The notes under the pieces are model-generated. The model was not told the origin of the DNA. It worked only from the letters and a program-made list of their open reading frames with translations, and did not search any database. A program made the translations under genes and the position numbers. Below are positions 8,423-16,436 of a stretch of 55,355 nucleotides of DNA, piece after piece. Source of the stretch: DATKLX01 sp035542155 (GTDB taxonomy: Bacteria > Chloroflexota > Anaerolineae > Anaerolineales > Anaerolineaceae). Each line of letters begins with the position of its first letter. The stretch's first letter is position 1. Where the stretch lies: NCBI GenBank assembly GCA_035542155.1, contig DATKLX010000045.1, positions 1 through 55,355 on the forward strand. Reading direction: 5' to 3'.

Positions 8423-9841
8423 TTACAGGACGGGGGCATAGGGCTTGCGCTCCAGGAAGCAGCCCATTCCGGCCCTCCCCAGCCACTGCTCGCCATCGAC
8501 GATCATCTGGCCGCGCAGGAAGACCTTTTCGGGGTAGCCGACCAGCTCCCAGCCTTCGTACAAATTGTAATCGGTCCGGTGCTGGGCGTGTTCGATCCCA
8601 TAGGTCAGCTTGCGCTCCGGATCCCAGATGACGATATCCGCGTCGGCCCCGGGCAGTAATGCTCCCTTACGCGGGTAAAGGCCGAAGATCTTGGCCGGGT
8701 TGGTGCTGTTCAGGGCAACAAATTGGTTGGCCGTGATTTTTCCCGCCCGTACCCCGTAGGTCCACAGGATGGGTAGGCGGTCACCTACGCCCGGAAGGCC
8801 GTTGGGGATCCTGGTAAAATCATCCGCGCCCAATTCCTTTCCCGGGATCGCCACAGGTTTCCCCTCGTACAGGATTGGCCTGGCGCCGTTATAAAAGAAC
8901 GCGCAATGGTCCGTACCAATCGTCTGGAGAATACCTTCCGCCAGACCCTGCCACAGGCGGGCCTGATCGGCTTCAGTCCGCATTGGCGGCGAGCAGACCC
9001 ATTTGGCTCCATCCGGACGGCGAAGATCATCCACCGTAAAAAACAGGTACTGGGGGCAGGTCTCCCCCATCACTGAGACGCCCGTATGGCGGGCATATTG
9101 GAGCTGGTCCACCTCACCTGCAGCGTTCATGTGAACGATGTAGAGAGGCGCCCCCGCCTGGGCGGCCAGGGCCGAGCCGCGCAGAACCGATTCGACCGCT
9201 CCCCAGGCCGGGCGGGTGAACGCATGCCATTCTGGACTGGTGCGGCCTTCGGCAAGGGCATCTTTTACCAACAAATCGATCACGTCCCCGTTCTCAGCGT
9301 GGAGCATAGTGAGCATCCCCTGTTCTTGGGCGATGCGCATCACCTTGAATATCTCGCCATCCTGCAGGCGGAGACGGTTATTGTATGCGGTGAATACCTT
9401 CAGGCTGGTGATCCCCTGGTCGATCAGATGGGGAATTTCGGCAGCGATTTTTTTATCAAAATGGGTGATGTTCATGTGGAAGCTGAAATCGATCGCCGCT
9501 TTGGGGTCGGCTTTTTTCCGCCAGGCGTTTACGTTCGCTTCCAGCGTGCCGGGATCTTGTGGCACGAAGTCGATGACTGTGGTCGTCCCACCAAACGCGG
9601 CGGCCTTATGGCCGGTATAGTGGTCGTCAGACGAAACTGTGCCAAACATGGGCAGATCGAAGTGCGTGTGCGGGTCAACGCCGCCAGGGAAAACCAGCTT
9701 CCCGGTCGCATCGACCACTTCCGCGTTGGGCGCATCCAACTCAGACCCAATCTCCTGGATGATCTCCCGGTCGACCAGAATATCAGCGACAAAGGTCTCC
9801 GAAGCGGTGATCAAAGTGCCCGATTTAATCAGAAAAGACAT
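8423..9841 (-). CDS. hydA: Dihydropyrimidinase / hydantoinase-type cyclic amidohydrolase
   Basis: 472 aa amidohydrolase of the dihydropyrimidinase/D-hydantoinase family, which opens cyclic ureides such as dihydropyrimidines and hydantoins. Binuclear zinc-site residues are visible: H58 and H60 (DPHTHFD), K148 as the carboxylated lysine (ITSLKVF), H181 (MLHAEN), a His in IVHMNAAG and an Asp in IGTDHC. Start at 9841 with MSFLIKSG. It sits 25 nt after an unknown gene and a PLP enzyme, and close to carbamate kinase and YgeW-like genes. That set matches the uric-acid/purine degradation neighbourhood (hyuA/ssnA/ygeW/arcC) of enterobacteria and clostridia. The enzyme family is firm; the natural substrate here, a purine-derived ureide, is inference. 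Confidence 0.92.
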   Translation of the reverse strand: MSFLIKSGTLITASETFVADILVDREIIQEIGSELDAPNAEVVDATGKLVFPGGVDPHTHFDLPMFGTVSSDDHYTGHKAAAFGGTTTVIDFVPQDPGTLEANVNAWRKKADPKAAIDFSFHMNITHFDKKIAAEIPHLIDQGITSLKVFTAYNNRLRLQDGEIFKVMRIAQEQGMLTMLHAENGDVIDLLVKDALAEGRTSPEWHAFTRPAWGAVESVLRGSALAAQAGAPLYIVHMNAAGEVDQLQYARHTGVSVMGETCPQYLFFTVDDLRRPDGAKWVCSPPMRTEADQARLWQGLAEGILQTIGTDHCAFFYNGARPILYEGKPVAIPGKELGADDFTRIPNGLPGVGDRLPILWTYGVRAGKITANQFVALNSTNPAKIFGLYPRKGALLPGADADIVIWDPERKLTYGIEHAQHRTDYNLYEGWELVGYPEKVFLRGQMIVDGEQWLGRAGMGCFLERKPYAPVL

Positions 9842-9866
9842 TCAACCCTCCAGAAAAATAACCTTA

Positions 9867-10442
9867 TTAATCATCCTCAGTGGAATGCGGCTCCGCTCCC
9901 AGGCCAAAAACCCCAAGCAACTCGAGGATCTCCGGATCGAGAGCTGGTTCCAGCTTGAGATCTCCGGCCTCATACCGCCCGCCCTGGAGCGCCCGCTCGC
10001 GCAAGGAAGACCACAAAATCTCACGCTCCTCCGAATGGATCACCAGATCGTTGAGCGTGCGAGCCTGGTTCAGGTAGTCCCCGGTCGTATAAAGAAAGGT
10101 CAGGCGCCGCCAGTGGTCTGCCACGATCGGTTCGGGTAACGGGAGCAGCGAACCGATCTGGATCTTGAAATACTCCTCATTGGCCCGCGGGTGGTCGCGC
10201 TCGTCGCGAAGAAGCTCCCCGCGCGTCGCCAGCTCGTGTCCACGAACTTCGGCGACATACTGGATCTTCCAGCGCTCGGCCTCGCCGAATGCGGCGGTCT
10301 GGTAGAACGCCAGGTAATCGACGTCTACAACTTTAGGCGCGTGACGCAGGGGGATACGGTACCAGCCCAGCACCCGGGCAATTTCCAAATCTCGCGGCGA
10401 TGGCAGGACGCAGACCAGAACCAGCGCTTCACGAGGGATCAT
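9867..10442 (-). CDS. Conserved protein of unknown function in the purine cluster
   Basis: 191 aa soluble protein with no signal peptide or membrane helix. I do not recognise a named family, although closely similar hypothetical proteins seem familiar from Chloroflexota genomes. Visible features: an ordered N-terminus (MIPREALVLVCVLPSPRDLE), a central RANEEYFKIQIGSL segment, an aromatic RRLTFLYTTGDYL segment, and an acidic, disordered C-terminus. It lies between the PLP enzyme (14 nt) and hydA (25 nt) in an obvious operon. A widespread family member in general housekeeping remains possible, so operon membership alone does not give it a purine role. Confidence 0.75.
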   Translation of the reverse strand: MIPREALVLVCVLPSPRDLEIARVLGWYRIPLRHAPKVVDVDYLAFYQTAAFGEAERWKIQYVAEVRGHELATRGELLRDERDHPRANEEYFKIQIGSLLPLPEPIVADHWRRLTFLYTTGDYLNQARTLNDLVIHSEEREILWSSLRERALQGGRYEAGDLKLEPALDPEILELLGVFGLGAEPHSTEDD

Positions 10443-10456
10443 GGAAAACCTCCAGA

Positions 10457-11926
10457 CTAATTCAAGACGCCGGTCCGGGCGTTGAACTCCTCGATCAGGC
10501 AGTCAATCTCATCGGCCTGTTTCTGGACGGTGGTCCAATAATCCCGGTCGTACCACTGGGCGTTGATCTCCTCGTAAGTTTTACCCTGCTGTTCCACCCA
10601 GGTGAAATACTTGAGGTTATGCACCCGTCGGCGGTCGGTGTAGGATAGCTCCAGCATGTGATCGGTCGACTCACCCAGCAGGTAGCGGGCAAAGTGCTCG
10701 GCCGCATCGGTGGTAGTATACGCCCCGGATTCCTGCCGCATTTCTTCTAGGCGGCTGCCGTACAGTTGCATCGAGTCGGTCAGAATGGTAAGTACCACAT
10801 CGTTCTCACCCATCTCGTAATACTTGGCCAGTTTGATCGCTGAGAGGACGTTGGCGATCCCGGAGAAGCCGAGCAGATCCAGCCGGCTGACGATCTCAGC
10901 GGGAACGCCCTTCTTGGCCAGGTAAATGCGGCCTTCCGGCTCATTGAACAGGCGGGCGAGGTTGACCACGGCGTTATCGTCGATGGCTACGACCACGTCG
11001 GTGTTTTTGACGTTATGAATCCACGGCACGTGCTTGTCGCCGATTCCTTCGATGCGGTGGGAGCCAAAACCGTTCTCGAGCAGGGTTGGGCATTGCAGAG
11101 CTTCGCTGGCAACGATCTTGCTGGAGGGGAAGTGTTGTTTCAAGTAATCGCCGCTGGCGATGGTCCCCGCGGAACCGGTCGCCGAGGCCATCCCGCGGTA
11201 ATCATCCTTTGGCCCTATAACGGCCTTGAGCACCTCTTCCATTGCGTGGCCGGTGACCGTATAGTGCCAGAGATAGTTCCCGAATTCCTCGAACTGGTTG
11301 AAGATCATCAGGTCCTGGCCGGATTTGCGTAACTCCCAGCACTTGTCAAAGATTTCCTTGACATTGGACTCAGTGCCGGGGGTGGCGATCACTTCACCAG
11401 CGATCTTAGAAAGCCACTCAAATCGTTCCCTGCTCATCCCTTCAGGAAGAATGGCGATGGACGTACAACCCAGCAGAGCCGAATCGTATGCTCCACCGCG
11501 GCAGAAATTTCCCGTCGATGGCCAGACCGCTTTTTGGGTGGTCGGGTCGAATTCACCGGTCACCAGGCGGGGCACCAGGCATCCGAAAGCCGCGCCAACC
11601 TTATGAGCGCCTGTGGGGAACCATTTTCCGATCATCGCGATAATCCGCGCCGGAACGCCGGTTAGAGATGAAGGGAACTCGATGTAATTGACTCCGTCGA
11701 ATTCGCCCCCCGAGGCTACCGGCTCGTTGTGCCAGGTGATCCGGAACAGATTGCGGGGGTGGACGTCCCACAGGCCGATCCCGCGTAATTCTTCCTTGAC
11801 TTTCGCCGGGATCCTGGATGGATCTTTCATCTGTGCGAAGGTCGGAATGATGATATTGCGCTCGCGAACTCGTTGAAGAGTATGCTTCAGGCGATCTTCA
11901 TGCAGAGTCAGGTCAATTTTTGCCAT
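10457..11926 (-). CDS. Fold-type-II PLP-dependent lyase/synthase-like enzyme
   Basis: 489 aa enzyme of the tryptophan-synthase-beta/cystathionine-synthase fold. The Schiff-base lysine is K109 in FPTGAHKVGAAFG, a context closer to TrpB (GAHK) than to cysteine synthase. A glycine-rich phosphate-binding loop appears as SATGSAGTIASGDYL, and STGNFCRGGAYDS follows the lysine. The start at 11926 (MAKIDLTLHEDRL) has GGAG 8 nt upstream; a longer frame adds 11 residues. First gene of the operon with the unknown protein and hydA. Substrate unknown; in the E. coli purine cluster the PLP enzyme is YgeX, 2,3-diaminopropionate ammonia-lyase, which this protein does not closely resemble. It could fill the same step with another fold-type-II enzyme. 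Confidence 0.85.
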   Translation of the reverse strand: MAKIDLTLHEDRLKHTLQRVRERNIIIPTFAQMKDPSRIPAKVKEELRGIGLWDVHPRNLFRITWHNEPVASGGEFDGVNYIEFPSSLTGVPARIIAMIGKWFPTGAHKVGAAFGCLVPRLVTGEFDPTTQKAVWPSTGNFCRGGAYDSALLGCTSIAILPEGMSRERFEWLSKIAGEVIATPGTESNVKEIFDKCWELRKSGQDLMIFNQFEEFGNYLWHYTVTGHAMEEVLKAVIGPKDDYRGMASATGSAGTIASGDYLKQHFPSSKIVASEALQCPTLLENGFGSHRIEGIGDKHVPWIHNVKNTDVVVAIDDNAVVNLARLFNEPEGRIYLAKKGVPAEIVSRLDLLGFSGIANVLSAIKLAKYYEMGENDVVLTILTDSMQLYGSRLEEMRQESGAYTTTDAAEHFARYLLGESTDHMLELSYTDRRRVHNLKYFTWVEQQGKTYEEINAQWYDRDYWTTVQKQADEIDCLIEEFNARTGVLN

Positions 11927-12018
11927 GGTTGGTTCTCCATACGTAACTAGTAGTTCCAATTATGTGTAATGCCAATTATTCGCTAACAGTTTTGGGGCTG
12001 CTGTCCAATGTTGACCAG

Positions 12019-12036
12019 CCATCCTCAAGAGGATGG
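12019..12036 (-). terminator. Short hairpin after the glycosyltransferase gene
   Basis: CCATCCTC (12019-12026) and GAGGATGG (12029-12036) form a self-complementary stem 3 nt past the glycosyltransferase stop codon. There is no T-tract after it on the minus strand, so termination would be weak. The rest of the 113-nt gap up to 11926 should hold the promoter of the PLP-enzyme operon, but I see no good consensus. Confidence 0.35.
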
Positions 12037-12039
12037 AGG

Positions 12040-12975
12040 TTAAGATTCCGAATCGGATGGCTCTTCACTGGTGATGTAAAGTGGTCGTCCCTTCACCTCG
12101 TCGTAAATGCGGCCGATGTATTCCCCAAGAATACCTAATGAGATTAGCTGGACCCCTCCTAAGAACAGAACCGCGATCAAGGTGGATGCCTGGCCGAGGG
12201 CCGCGTTGGTCGTCAGGCGCAGAATGATCACCACCGGGATCGCCAGGATGGCTATCGCCGCCGCGATAAAACCAACGTATGTCGCCAGTTGGAGAGGGAA
12301 ATACGAGAAACCGGTGATCGCATTGAGCGCCAGGCGGAACATCTTGCGGAAAGGGTACTTGGTTTCCCCTGAATACCGCGCCGCCCTCTTGTATGGCAGG
12401 CCAATTTGCTTAAAACCGACCCAGGAAGCCATTCCGCGCAAAAAGCGGTGCCTCTCTCGCATTTTGTTCATTACATCAACCACCTTGCGATCCATCAGGC
12501 GATAGTCACCGGTATCCAGCGGGATCTTCACATCGGTGATGCGATAAATCACCCGGTAAAACAAAGAGGCGGTGGATTTTTTGAAGAAGGATTCACCTTC
12601 CCGTTCAGTGCGGACGGCATAGACGACTTGATATCCTTCCTGCCATTTAGCGATCATATCCAGGATCAGCTCGGGTGGGTCCTGCAGGTCTGCATCGATA
12701 ATGACCACTGCATCGCCGCGGCTGAAATCCAGGCCGGCGGTGACTGCAATTTGGTGTCCGAAATTACGCGAGAAGATCACCGGACGAACGCGCGGATCTT
12801 TTTCCTTTAAGTCACGGATCAGATCGGTTGAGCCGTCCTTCGAGCCGTCGTCGACCAGGATCAATTCCCAGGGTTCGTTGGTCTTCTCCATCACTTCACA
12901 AATCCGCCGATACAGTTCCGGCAGATTTGCCGCCTCATTATAGATCGGGGCGATTATTGAATACGTAGGCAACAT
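12040..12975 (-). CDS. Family 2 glycosyltransferase, polyprenyl-phosphate sugar transferase type
   Basis: 311 aa. An N-terminal GT2 (GT-A) domain carries SIIAPIYNEAANLPELYRRI, the nucleotide-binding DDGSKDGS and the metal-binding IIDADLQDPPE. Two hydrophobic helices follow near the C-terminus (from about residue 225), the layout of GtrB/DPM1-like enzymes that move glucose or mannose to undecaprenyl or dolichyl phosphate at the membrane. The start at 12975 (MLPTYSII) is the family start; a longer frame adds 14 residues. It lies 42 nt after the threonine-synthase-like gene, at the end of the nucleoside-importer operon, though its function is probably unrelated. Confidence 0.9.
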   Translation of the reverse strand: MLPTYSIIAPIYNEAANLPELYRRICEVMEKTNEPWELILVDDGSKDGSTDLIRDLKEKDPRVRPVIFSRNFGHQIAVTAGLDFSRGDAVVIIDADLQDPPELILDMIAKWQEGYQVVYAVRTEREGESFFKKSTASLFYRVIYRITDVKIPLDTGDYRLMDRKVVDVMNKMRERHRFLRGMASWVGFKQIGLPYKRAARYSGETKYPFRKMFRLALNAITGFSYFPLQLATYVGFIAAAIAILAIPVVIILRLTTNAALGQASTLIAVLFLGGVQLISLGILGEYIGRIYDEVKGRPLYITSEEPSDSES

Positions 12976-13017
12976 GCATCCTCCCCTGCTGGAGGGCCAC
13001 TCCGGCGATGGATCCAC

Positions 13018-14265
13018 TCAGACCTTCAACAACTTTTTAACAGCCCGCAAGCTGGGTTCGATGACCGGGGCTTCTCCAGCCGCCTGCATGGCAGCGCGCA
13101 CATCTTTTAATCCGCTGCCTGTATTTAACACCAAAACAGAATCGTCTGCACCAACCAGCCCCTGCTGTACTGCTTTGACCAGGCCTGCATAAGCCGTGGA
13201 ACCAGCCGGTTCGGCAAATATTCCCACTTTGCCCAGTTCGGAGATGGCTTTTAAAATCTCGGAATCCGGAACGGTCAGGTAGCACCCATCGGTCTGGGTT
13301 GCCGCGCGAACGGCGCGCAGCCCATCGCGGGGCATATCGACCGAGATGCTGTCAGCGATCGTGGTGGCATTGACAGGTTTGACCTCTTCCGTACCGGCAA
13401 AGTAAGCGTTGGCAATCGCCGCGGAGTTTTCTGATTGGATCCCGAAAAGGCGCGGCATCTGCTCCAGCCAGCCCAGCTCGTGCAAATCTTTGAAACCTTT
13501 GTGAATCCCTGAGATAATATTCCCATCGCCTACCGAGACAAATATGGTGAGCGGTTTATCGCTGCGGCCCATGCGCAGCAATACGGTCTCCCAAATTTCA
13601 AAGGCAGCCGTCTTTTTACCCTCCGCGGTAAAAGGGTTGTAACCGGTGTTGCGGCAGTACCAGCCAAACTCCCGGGACGCTTCGATGGTTAAATCATAGG
13701 CTGAATCGTAATTGCCATCGACCAGGATCACCTGAGCGCCGTAAATCAGGAGCTGGGCGACCTTAGCCTGCGGGGCAGTCTTGGGGGCAAAGATGATCGC
13801 GCGCTGCCCGACCGCAGCCGCCATTCCCGCCAGGGCGGCCCCGGCGTTCCCGGTCGAGGCCGTCACCACCACCTCAGCGCCGATCTGCTGCGCCCGGGCC
13901 ACGACGACCGCACTGGCGCGGTCCTTGAATGACGCTGTCGGATTGCGCCCTTCGTCTTTGACCCACAGGCGCTTCAAACCCAGCTGGCGGGCCAGGGCAG
14001 GCGGCGTATACAGAGGCGTCCAGCCTGCCGCCCGCAGCGGAGTGCCTTCATACCCCGGATCGGCTACCGGCAGGAGGGGTAGATAGCGCCACAGGGATGG
14101 ATCTGAGCGGGAGGTAATGTCTTCGATACGATATTTCTGGCGCAACCCGGCGTAATCGAGGAGGACGCTCAGATTCCCGCCATCCCGCGGGCAGGTATAC
14201 TGGACCTCGTCCGGGCCATATTCTTTTCCACAAATCGAGCAAACAAAACCGGTATAGTTTGGCAT
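13018..14265 (-). CDS. Threonine-synthase-like PLP enzyme
   Basis: 415 aa, threonine synthase family (O-phosphohomoserine to threonine), fold-type II. A short N-terminal zinc-ribbon-like segment has C9, C12 and C25 (CSIC...CPRDGG) with only three cysteines. K114 in NPTASFKDRAS is the PLP lysine. TASTGNAGAALAG and VSVGDGNIISG are the substrate and phosphate loops. It begins 18 nt after the second permease of the BMP-type importer, apparently in that operon. A second threonine synthase (50230) lies near lysC/asd, so this one may be a paralogue with another amino-acid substrate in purine-nitrogen handling. Threonine synthase activity remains the simple reading. Confidence 0.85.
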   Translation of the reverse strand: MPNYTGFVCSICGKEYGPDEVQYTCPRDGGNLSVLLDYAGLRQKYRIEDITSRSDPSLWRYLPLLPVADPGYEGTPLRAAGWTPLYTPPALARQLGLKRLWVKDEGRNPTASFKDRASAVVVARAQQIGAEVVVTASTGNAGAALAGMAAAVGQRAIIFAPKTAPQAKVAQLLIYGAQVILVDGNYDSAYDLTIEASREFGWYCRNTGYNPFTAEGKKTAAFEIWETVLLRMGRSDKPLTIFVSVGDGNIISGIHKGFKDLHELGWLEQMPRLFGIQSENSAAIANAYFAGTEEVKPVNATTIADSISVDMPRDGLRAVRAATQTDGCYLTVPDSEILKAISELGKVGIFAEPAGSTAYAGLVKAVQQGLVGADDSVLVLNTGSGLKDVRAAMQAAGEAPVIEPSLRAVKKLLKV

Positions 14266-14283
14266 ATTGCCCTTTACTATATT

Positions 14284-15237
14284 TTACAGCCCACGCTGGC
14301 CGCGGATATATGGGGTGCCCAGGGCAGCCGGAGCGCCCAGGCGCTTGCGGAAGGCCTCGCGGGAGCCAAGGATCAGAATAAAGATCGTTGCAAGGTAAGG
14401 AAGCATATCCATGATCCGACCTACGGAGGGATTATTCGCAGTAGAAACCAGAGGAAGGGCCGGATTTTGCAGATCCAGAGGCAGCCGGCGCAGCAGCCCG
14501 AAGAAGTACGATACCCACAACCCGCGTAAAGGATCCCATGACGCAAAGATCACCAATCCCACTGCAATCCATCCCAGCCCGGATGCTTTTCCATCAACCC
14601 ATCCTGGATCGGTGATCAGGCTCATCGATGCTCCCGCCAGGCCGCTCATTAGTCCGCCGAAAACAACATACAAATACCTCGTGCGGATAACGTTGATACC
14701 GAGCGAGTCGGCGGCGGAAGGGTGCTCGCCCACGGAACGCAGATTGAGCCCCGGGCGAGTACGGTTCAGGTAATACCATGCCAGGGGGGAGAATACCAGC
14801 CCGATCAAGACAATGATGATTTGTTCGGCAGCGACATGCTCCAAAATGGGCAGGGTAAGTGTGGTAGGGGCTGGAACGCGCTGACCGACATAAGGTTGCC
14901 CGAGGATACTGGAGAGACCGGTTCCCAGAATGGTCAGAGCTAACCCGCTGACCACCTGGTCGGCTCGCAAAGTGATGGTGATAAAGGCATGTAAGAGCGC
15001 CATAAGACCGCCTAAAAGCATGCCGACCAGTATCCCCAAGAGGAGATCTCCGGTGCGGAACCAGGTGGCGAAACCACCCATGGCGCCCATTAACATCATG
15101 CCTTCAATACCCAGATTCATGACCCCCGAACGTTCGGCGAAAATCTCGCCTAGCGTGGCAAAAAGCAGGGGAGTTCCGCTCACCAGAGCGCCAAACAATA
15201 TCGTGACACCAAGATCAAACAGGTTGCCAGAGGTCAT
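14284..15237 (-). CDS. Nucleoside-type ABC transporter permease (YufQ/NupQ-like)
   Basis: 317 aa integral membrane subunit of a BMP-dependent ABC importer. The signature LGEIFAERSGVMNLGIEGMM near residues 27-46 is characteristic of the second permease in the nucleoside family (YufQ/NupQ). About eight to nine helices are expected. It overlaps the first permease gene by 4 nt, so the two are translationally coupled. The substrate is probably a purine nucleoside or base, judged from family and neighbours. Confidence 0.93.
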   Translation of the reverse strand: MTSGNLFDLGVTILFGALVSGTPLLFATLGEIFAERSGVMNLGIEGMMLMGAMGGFATWFRTGDLLLGILVGMLLGGLMALLHAFITITLRADQVVSGLALTILGTGLSSILGQPYVGQRVPAPTTLTLPILEHVAAEQIIIVLIGLVFSPLAWYYLNRTRPGLNLRSVGEHPSAADSLGINVIRTRYLYVVFGGLMSGLAGASMSLITDPGWVDGKASGLGWIAVGLVIFASWDPLRGLWVSYFFGLLRRLPLDLQNPALPLVSTANNPSVGRIMDMLPYLATIFILILGSREAFRKRLGAPAALGTPYIRGQRGL

Positions 15238-16436
15238 GAAACGTCTCCGATCTCTCGAACCGGAACATCCTCAACAATTTTTTCGATATACACTCGATAC
15301 CTGAACAGCATCTCTGTCCCCACAACCACGAAAAGGATCACACCCTGGAGCATCGATGAGATCCCTTGGGGTTGGATTAATTGCGTTCCCACGAGCAATC
15401 CCCCAAACAAAAAGGAGACGAAAATCGCTGCAATGGGGTTTAAGCGGGAAAGCCAGGCGATGATCACTCCCGTAAAGCCGTATCCCCGCTGAAACCGCCC
15501 GTTGAGCTCGCGCAACGCCGCGACCTCGTTCATTCCGGCCAACCCGGCAAGCGCCCCTGAAAGGGCCATTACCAGCAGGATATTGCGCTTTAAATTGATC
15601 CCGGCATATCGGGCGGCTTTGGGATTATTGCCAATCACTCGGATCTCATAACCCCAACGGCTGCGATATAGAATCCAGGCCAGGACGATCGCCGCGACAA
15701 TTCCCAGAAGGATCCCTGGATTTGCCGTCAAACCCGAAAGGACGGGAATTTTATCGGCAAACTGGGTCAGCCGCGGCCAGGTTGCGGAAGGAGGGAATCT
15801 TCCAGTCGATTCGAAATCGCCGATACTCCAGGGGCCCACGACTACAAAAAATTCGAGCCATTTATAGGCGACATAATTCAACATTAAAGTTGTGATGATT
15901 TCATTGATATTAAACCAGGCCTTCAGGAAGCCCGGTATCGCACCATAGATGAGGCCCGCCAATATGCCAGCTGTCCCCATCATCCCCAACATAAGCACCG
16001 CGGGGGTCGTCTTGGGCAGGATAAATACAGCGATTGCGGTCGCTGCCCATGCTCCCATAAACATCTGCCCATCAGCGCCAATATTCCACTGCTTCATGCG
16101 GAAAGCTAGGATACATGCCAGGGAGGTCAATAGAATGGGTGAAGCTTTCACCAGCGTATCCGACAAAGGGCCAAAACACAGCAATCCTTTCGGACAATCG
16201 GTACCGGTGAACAAGGCAGTGAAGCCTGCGCGCCAGTCAGCAAAGGTGCCAAAGCCTTGTTTGAAGATTTCCTGGTAAGTCGCGATGGGATTGGTGACTC
16301 CCGCGGCTTTGAGGACAAAGCCACCTGCGATCAGGGCCAGGATTACCCCCAAAACGGAAGAAACCATACCAGTCCATCCTGGGTTATCCAACCGAGATTC
16401 AAAACGGACACGATAGGATGTTCCAGGCAAATTCAT
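15234..16436 (-). CDS. Nucleoside-type ABC transporter permease (YufP/NupP-like)
   Basis: 400 aa membrane protein, the larger permease of the pair. Visible family segments are FRMKQWNIGADGQMFMGAWAA, GFLKAWFNINEIITTLMLNY (near residues 170-190) and the loop with NPKAARYAGINLKRN that contacts the ATPase. Its start overlaps the ATPase stop by 4 nt and its stop overlaps the next permease by 4 nt. Together they form the transmembrane channel of the importer fed by the BMP lipoprotein. Confidence 0.93.
   Translation of the reverse strand: MNLPGTSYRVRFESRLDNPGWTGMVSSVLGVILALIAGGFVLKAAGVTNPIATYQEIFKQGFGTFADWRAGFTALFTGTDCPKGLLCFGPLSDTLVKASPILLTSLACILAFRMKQWNIGADGQMFMGAWAATAIAVFILPKTTPAVLMLGMMGTAGILAGLIYGAIPGFLKAWFNINEIITTLMLNYVAYKWLEFFVVVGPWSIGDFESTGRFPPSATWPRLTQFADKIPVLSGLTANPGILLGIVAAIVLAWILYRSRWGYEIRVIGNNPKAARYAGINLKRNILLVMALSGALAGLAGMNEVAALRELNGRFQRGYGFTGVIIAWLSRLNPIAAIFVSFLFGGLLVGTQLIQPQGISSMLQGVILFVVVGTEMLFRYRVYIEKIVEDVPVREIGDVS

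Noticed and set aside
9086..9958. 290-aa plus-strand frame opposite hydA
   Set aside because: Covers a firm metal-dependent hydrolase on the other strand; no recognisable domain or ribosome site.
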